Of a stretch of DNA of 9,985 nt, positions 5,934 to 9,985 are shown one piece after another. Source of the stretch: Calditrichia bacterium (GTDB lineage Bacteria > Calditrichota > Calditrichia > Calditrichales > Calditrichaceae). Below the pieces are notes generated by a model that did no database searches, had not been told where the DNA came from, and worked only from the letters and a program-made list of their open reading frames with translations. The position numbers and the translations under genes were made by a program. Within the stretch, counting starts at the first letter, position 1, and each line of letters starts with the position of its first letter. The stretch lies in assembly GCA_027039465.1 (NCBI GenBank), contig JALWEA010000125.1:1-9985 (forward strand), in the 5' to 3' direction.

Positions 5934-8423
5934 ATGGTACTTGATATGTTCAAGCATAAGGGGAAATTTACCCAAGTTGTCGGCCGCCGAAATATTAAAA
6001 ATTATCAGAATCTTTATTTGCTGCTCAAGAAAAAATTGGACAACGGCGAATTGCCTCTCCATCCGGAAAATAAATATTGGGGAGACAATGAGCTTGCCCG
6101 GAATATTTATCAAAAAAAGTATTTTGTTAAAGACTTGCAGAACAACCTCATTGAACATCGTCCCGAAGAAATGTTTAATCGGGTCGCCTCCTTTATTGCG
6201 GCTATTGAAACCGATCCGCAAAAGCAGGAAGAATGGGCCGAACGGTTTTACACGTACATGTACGAAGGCTACTTTGTACCAGGCGGCCGTGTTTTGGCCG
6301 GCGCCGGCGATTTGTACCGCTTGAAAACACTTTCCAATTGTTTTGTCACCCAAATTGAAGGGGATAATATCGAGTCCATTTACAATGCGGCTTACGAATG
6401 TGCCCGTACTTATTCTTACGGCGGTGGAATCGGTACGGACCTTTCCATTCTCCGCCCCAAAGACTCCGTTGTGCACAATGCCGCCGATACCTCCACCGGC
6501 GCCGTATCGTTCATGGAACTGTTTTCGTTGACCACCGGCCTTATCGGGCAAAGCGGAAGACGCGGCGCTTTGATGCTGACCCTGGACGTTAAACATCCCG
6601 ATATTATCGATTTCATTAAAGTCAAAAAAACACCCAACTGGGTAACCAAGCAAATTGTTGAGCAATTAAGCTGGACCAACCAATTCGATCAATTTCAATT
6701 GAAAGAGATCGAAAAGCAGGTCATGGAAAACACGCAGGTACGCTTTGCCAACATCAGCATCAAGGTCTCGGATGAATTCATGCAGGCCGTTTACGAGCAA
6801 AAAACCTATGGCAAGAATAAAATTTTGGTTTACAAGAAATTCAACAAAAAAACGGTTAATAATGCTTATATTGAAGAAACGCCGCACTATGCGATTCAGA
6901 TTCCTGCCAAAGATATCAATGATTACGAATTATTCCACGTGTTCGGCGATTTCAGCGCCCTGAACGATTTCCTTTACAAGAATTACGAATTTCTCATCAC
7001 CGAAAGTGATCTGGAAGATCCCAACAAACGTGACGTTTTCGGCGATTTGGTGTTACCGCTTGACAAAGAACCTTTTGACCTTGCGGTACGCATGAGCGGT
7101 GATTTTATGCTCTACTTCGCTTCCAAGCCGACCGGCGAAATTCGCCGTTTGATTAAGGCGCGCGAGGTATGGGATGCGTTTGTCGAGGGGAATTACAAAA
7201 CGGCCGAACCGGGATTGATCTTTTGGAGTAAGAACATCAAGTATTCGCCTTCCAATTACGTTGGGCGCCCCATTTCCTGCACTAATCCGTGTGCGGAAGT
7301 GCCTCTGGAAGACGGAGGCGCCTGTAATTTGGCTTCCATCAATCTTTCGCGTATTGTTAAAAACGGTTATCAGAAAAATGCCGAAATCGATTGGGAATTA
7401 TTAAAAGATGTCACCCGCACCGCCGTTCGTTTTCTTGACAATGTGGTCAGTTGGAACGAAATGTTGAATCCGTTACCCAAACAACGCGAAGCGGCGGCGG
7501 AAACACGACGCTTGGGATTGGGCATCATGGGCGCTGCCGATATGCTGTACCAATTGGGCATCCTTTACGATTCGGAAGAAGGTATTAATACCATTGAAAA
7601 AGTGATGCGCACCATTGCCAACACGGCTTATCAAACATCCGCAGCGTTAGCGGCCGAGAAAGGCCCGTCGCCCATTTTCGATTTTGAAAAATATTCGAAG
7701 AATCCGTTTTTCAAGGAAGCGCTGTCACCCGAAACGCAGGAAATGATCAAAGAAAACGGCATGCGCAATATCGCTTTGCTGGCCATTGCACCTACGGGTT
7801 CCATCAGTAATATTGTTCTGGGCTTTAAAAACGGCAACAAACATTACATGGGTGTCTCTTCCGGCATTGAACCGGTGTTTGCTCTGTTCTACACCCGTCG
7901 CGCCGAATCGTTTGGCAATCAGTTTTTCAAAGTCTTTCATTCTTCCGTTCAGGCTTACATCGATATGCACAACCTGAACGATAAAGTGATCAATGCTCTG
8001 ACCGAAGCCGAACTGACCGATTATTTGCCGCCTTTCTTCTTTAGTACCGCCCACCGCATCAACGCCGAAAAACGCGTTGAAATTCAAGGGCGCTGCCAAA
8101 AGTATGTGGATCACAGTATTTCTTCCACCGTTAATTTGCCCGAAACCATTGAACCGGAAGTAATCTCCAATATTTATTTATTGGCCTGGAAGAAAGGTTT
8201 GAAAGGCATTACTATTTACCGCGACGGAAGCCGCTATCCTGTTTTACAGGTCGAAGGTCAAAAAACCGAATTTCAAAAAATGAAAGACAAATTGTACAAA
8301 ATTTTGTTGTCTGATACGCAAGAAGAGGTTACATTAAAAGGAGACGATATTATTCTGACTCCGGACGAACGTCTGACAACGGTTTATCATTATTTAAAAG
8401 AAAAAGAAAAGAATAACGCTTAA
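5934..8423 (+). CDS. nrdJ: Class II (adenosylcobalamin-dependent) ribonucleotide reductase, catalytic subunit lacking the C-terminal TSCPD domain
   Basis: 829 residues from the ATG chosen by its ribosome binding site. It reduces ribonucleotides to deoxyribonucleotides using a thiyl radical generated from adenosylcobalamin. Visible active-site elements: redox pair Cys136 (SNCF) and Cys464 (GGACNLASINL); radical site N-P-C-A-E with Asn451, Cys453 and Glu455; phosphate loop APTGSIS (619-625); and the late class II signature 'KGITIYRDGSR'. The N-terminus has no ATP-cone, so activity-site feedback by dATP is not expected. Between the 'EFMQAV' block (281-286) and 'AREVWD' (409-414) there are about 120 residues, clearly more than I expect for the family, plus a longer stretch before FANIS (271-275). 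The chain ends in a Lys/Glu-rich tail without the usual TSCPD domain and C-terminal cysteines; those are in the next gene. Class I NrdA is unlikely, as no radical-generating small subunit is adjacent. Confidence 0.92.
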   Translation: MVLDMFKHKGKFTQVVGRRNIKNYQNLYLLLKKKLDNGELPLHPENKYWGDNELARNIYQKKYFVKDLQNNLIEHRPEEMFNRVASFIAAIETDPQKQEEWAERFYTYMYEGYFVPGGRVLAGAGDLYRLKTLSNCFVTQIEGDNIESIYNAAYECARTYSYGGGIGTDLSILRPKDSVVHNAADTSTGAVSFMELFSLTTGLIGQSGRRGALMLTLDVKHPDIIDFIKVKKTPNWVTKQIVEQLSWTNQFDQFQLKEIEKQVMENTQVRFANISIKVSDEFMQAVYEQKTYGKNKILVYKKFNKKTVNNAYIEETPHYAIQIPAKDINDYELFHVFGDFSALNDFLYKNYEFLITESDLEDPNKRDVFGDLVLPLDKEPFDLAVRMSGDFMLYFASKPTGEIRRLIKAREVWDAFVEGNYKTAEPGLIFWSKNIKYSPSNYVGRPISCTNPCAEVPLEDGGACNLASINLSRIVKNGYQKNAEIDWELLKDVTRTAVRFLDNVVSWNEMLNPLPKQREAAAETRRLGLGIMGAADMLYQLGILYDSEEGINTIEKVMRTIANTAYQTSAALAAEKGPSPIFDFEKYSKNPFFKEALSPETQEMIKENGMRNIALLAIAPTGSISNIVLGFKNGNKHYMGVSSGIEPVFALFYTRRAESFGNQFFKVFHSSVQAYIDMHNLNDKVINALTEAELTDYLPPFFFSTAHRINAEKRVEIQGRCQKYVDHSISSTVNLPETIEPEVISNIYLLAWKKGLKGITIYRDGSRYPVLQVEGQKTEFQKMKDKLYKILLSDTQEEVTLKGDDIILTPDERLTTVYHYLKEKEKNNA

Positions 8424-8439
8424 AGGAGTGGTGAGCGCC

Positions 8440-9063
8440 ATGTACAAGATCAAAGAAAACAAATTCGAAATTAAAGAAGTTAAGCACGAAGAGCCTTTGG
8501 ACAACATTACGGATCATATTTTGGAACGTCCGGATGTGGTCAATGCCAAAGTGTACCGCCTGCGCAGCGGTTTTGTGCGCCACAGCGTTTACATTACCTT
8601 AGGCTACATTACGCAAAACGGCAAGAATCGGCCCATCGAAATTTTCATCAACAGCAAAGACCTGACCAAAAACGCCGAATATGCCGTGCTTACCCGTTTG
8701 ATTTCGGCTATTTTCCGTAAATCTTCCAATCCGGTATTTATTTTGGAAGAATTAAGCAGCATTCACGATCCCAATGGCGGTTACCACAAAAACGGAAAAT
8801 ACATTCATTCGTTTTATTCGGAAATTGCCGATGTCATCGAACAATTCTTCCGTGAGATCGGTTGCATGGAGGAAGAAGACGAAGGCGATAGTGCCATTGC
8901 CCAACATGTGAATGAAATGCTGAACCCACCGCCGGAAAAGACAACGGAAGTTAACACGGAATTTTTCATTTGCCCGGAATGCAATCAAAAAACTTTGAAA
9001 ATGGAAAACGGGTGTTTAACCTGTATCAATCCGGAATGCGGTTACAGCAAATGCGATGAATAA
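8440..9063 (+). CDS. nrdJb: Class II ribonucleotide reductase, separate TSCPD/zinc-ribbon subunit (NrdJb-like)
   Basis: 207 residues from ATG 8440; AAGGAG (8423-8428) lies 11 bases ahead. GTG codons at 8428 and 8431 are in frame but overlap or abut that ribosome binding site, so they are less likely. Residues about 30-145 match the TSCPD domain normally fused to the end of B12-dependent reductases: 'VYITLGYITQNGKNRPIEIFI', 'AVLTRLISAIFRKSS' and 'GGYHKNGKYIHSFYSEIADVI'. An acidic, Pro-containing linker follows, then a cysteine-rich end: C178-x2-C181, C192-x2-C195, C200 and C205 (CPEC...GCLTC...ECGYSKCD). In fused class II enzymes this end contains the flexible cysteines that re-reduce the active-site disulfide and/or a zinc ribbon. 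It begins 16 bases after the nrdJ stop and should be cotranslated at similar levels. A comparable two-gene form, NrdJa/NrdJb, is known in Pseudomonas aeruginosa. Confidence 0.87.
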   Translation: MYKIKENKFEIKEVKHEEPLDNITDHILERPDVVNAKVYRLRSGFVRHSVYITLGYITQNGKNRPIEIFINSKDLTKNAEYAVLTRLISAIFRKSSNPVFILEELSSIHDPNGGYHKNGKYIHSFYSEIADVIEQFFREIGCMEEEDEGDSAIAQHVNEMLNPPPEKTTEVNTEFFICPECNQKTLKMENGCLTCINPECGYSKCDE

Positions 9064-9104
9064 TTTTTTGATTCGCTATTCTTAAAAATCATTGTTTTCA
9101 ATTC

Positions 9105-9140
9105 AAGCCCTGTTTAGATTCTTTCGACAGGGCTTTTTTT
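9105..9140 (+). terminator. Strong intrinsic terminator after the reductase operon
   Basis: AAGCCCTGT (9105-9113) pairs perfectly with ACAGGGCTT (9127-9135) around a 13-base loop, and the stem runs into seven consecutive T (9134-9140). It lies 42 bases after the stop of the TSCPD subunit gene and separates it from the ABC ATPase gene, which therefore probably relies on its own promoter or on read-through. Confidence 0.88.
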
Positions 9141-9165
9141 ATGATTCTTACAACAGGAGAGTACC

Positions 9166-9972
9166 ATGACTGATGGCGGGCGGGCTGTGATTTCATTGCA
9201 GGATGTTACGTTTGGCTACCGCGAGACGCCGGTTTTGCACCATATCAACCTATCCGTTGAGCCTGGTGAAGTCATTGGCATTATCGGCCCAAACGGTGTG
9301 GGTAAATCGACATTGCTAAAAATTTTGGCGGCTCTTTACGAACCGGACAAAGGACAATATACTCTGTTCAATGCACCGCTCAAATCATGGAAACGCAAAG
9401 AGATCGCCCGACGCATCGGTTATGTGCCGCAAGGCATGGAGCTTTCATTTTCTTTTTCCGTTGGCGAGGTGGTGGCCATGGGGCGCTTTCCCTATCTTCA
9501 GGGGCTTAGCGCCATTGATGAGCAAGGGCCTGAAAAAGTGAGACAGGCTTTGCAGATGATGGATTTAGAAGGATTGGAACATCGGCTGTTTCCTTCGTTA
9601 AGCGGCGGCGAAAAACAACGTGTACTCATTGCCAGCACACTGGCTCAAGATACCGATATTTTTTTATTGGACGAGCCGACCGCCTCTCTGGATTTAAAAC
9701 ATCAGATTGCCATTCTGAAATTATTTAAACACTTGAGCCAAACCCAAAATAAAGCCGTTGTTTTGGTCACTCATGAAGTAAATTTGGCCTCTCAATTTTG
9801 CGATCGTTTGATTTTGTTAAATGAAGGGCGGATTGTCAAAGACGGCCGCCCGGCGGAAGTGCTGCAATTTAATTTAATTCGTGAAGTTTACGGCGTTGAC
9901 GTGTACATCGACATTAATCCCTTTACCAATGCCATTTACATTTTGCCGTTTGACTTGAAGAACGGGCGTTAG
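9166..9972 (+). CDS. ABC transporter ATP-binding protein, siderophore/haem/cobalamin (FecE/BtuD) type
   Basis: 268 residues, a single complete ABC ATPase: Walker A GPNGVGKS (41-48), Q-loop Gln89 (YVPQ), signature LSGGEKQR (145-152), Walker B IFLLDEP (165-171), D-loop SLD (174-176) and switch His203. The 'VGEVVAMGRFPYL' block after the Q-loop is typical of ATPases that work with FecCD/BtuC permeases and import iron-siderophores, haem or vitamin B12 across the inner membrane. The C-terminus ('EVYGVDVYI') also fits that group. AGGAGA (9155-9160) lies five bases before the ATG. Substrate cannot be decided from the ATPase alone; proximity to a B12-dependent reductase makes corrinoid uptake attractive but unproven. 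No permease or binding protein is complete in the window. It lies only 26 bases past the preceding terminator, leaving little room for a separate promoter. Confidence 0.9.
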   Translation: MTDGGRAVISLQDVTFGYRETPVLHHINLSVEPGEVIGIIGPNGVGKSTLLKILAALYEPDKGQYTLFNAPLKSWKRKEIARRIGYVPQGMELSFSFSVGEVVAMGRFPYLQGLSAIDEQGPEKVRQALQMMDLEGLEHRLFPSLSGGEKQRVLIASTLAQDTDIFLLDEPTASLDLKHQIAILKLFKHLSQTQNKAVVLVTHEVNLASQFCDRLILLNEGRIVKDGRPAEVLQFNLIREVYGVDVYIDINPFTNAIYILPFDLKNGR

Positions 9973-9980
9973 AGAGGAGG
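9973..9980 (+). promoter_or_regulatory. Ribosome binding site of a gene beginning beyond the window
   Basis: AGAGGAGG follows the ABC ATPase stop codon immediately. Its strength and position indicate that another gene starts within a few bases of the right edge in the same operon, plausibly the permease or binding protein of the transporter. Confidence 0.6.
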
Positions 9981-9985
9981 ATAAT

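Noticed and set aside
7725..8114. 129-codon minus-strand open frame within nrdJ
   Set aside because: It is antisense to a highly conserved coding region, has no recognisable domain and is a codon-bias shadow.

Overview
The window looks like chromosomal DNA of an outer-membrane-bearing bacterium of the FCB type. LpxB implies lipid A. One exported protein ends in the 'YPNPFNP' C-terminal sorting domain typical of type IX secretion cargo in Bacteroidota, Ignavibacteria and Calditrichota. Together with moderate GC, a B12-dependent ribonucleotide reductase and patches of low-complexity intergenic repeat, my best guess is a Calditrichota/Caldithrix-like organism. That is an inference from style, not a database match.

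Left part, minus strand (about 1-5523). A seven-repeat beta-propeller protein with a signal peptide and sorting tail (237-1691) is followed, after a 560-base gap holding repeats, by an NtrC-type sigma-54 response regulator (2254-3600). Then come a small class I methyltransferase (3734-4381) and lpxB (4393-5523). lpxB and the methyltransferase are 11 bases apart and read as one transcription unit, lpxB first. The regulator lies 133 bases further downstream and may or may not share that transcript; its sensor kinase is not visible here.

Right part, plus strand (5934-9985). An AT-rich 410-base divergent region separates lpxB from a class II (adenosylcobalamin-dependent) ribonucleotide reductase encoded as two adjacent genes: a catalytic subunit (5934-8423) and a separate TSCPD/zinc-ribbon subunit (8440-9063). 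A strong intrinsic terminator ends this pair. Next is an ABC ATPase of the siderophore/cobalamin (FecE/BtuD) type (9166-9972), with a ribosome binding site for a further gene at the window edge. If the ABC system imports corrinoid, the right half is a coherent set: an enzyme that needs B12 next to its cofactor supply.

The items most worth a second look are the split reductase, a large insertion in its catalytic chain, a long interrupted hairpin followed by a T-run in the reductase leader (attenuator-like), and a palindromic dispersed repeat at 2036-2146 with a probable fragment of the same family at the left edge. I found no RNA genes, CRISPR arrays, transposases or phage genes.
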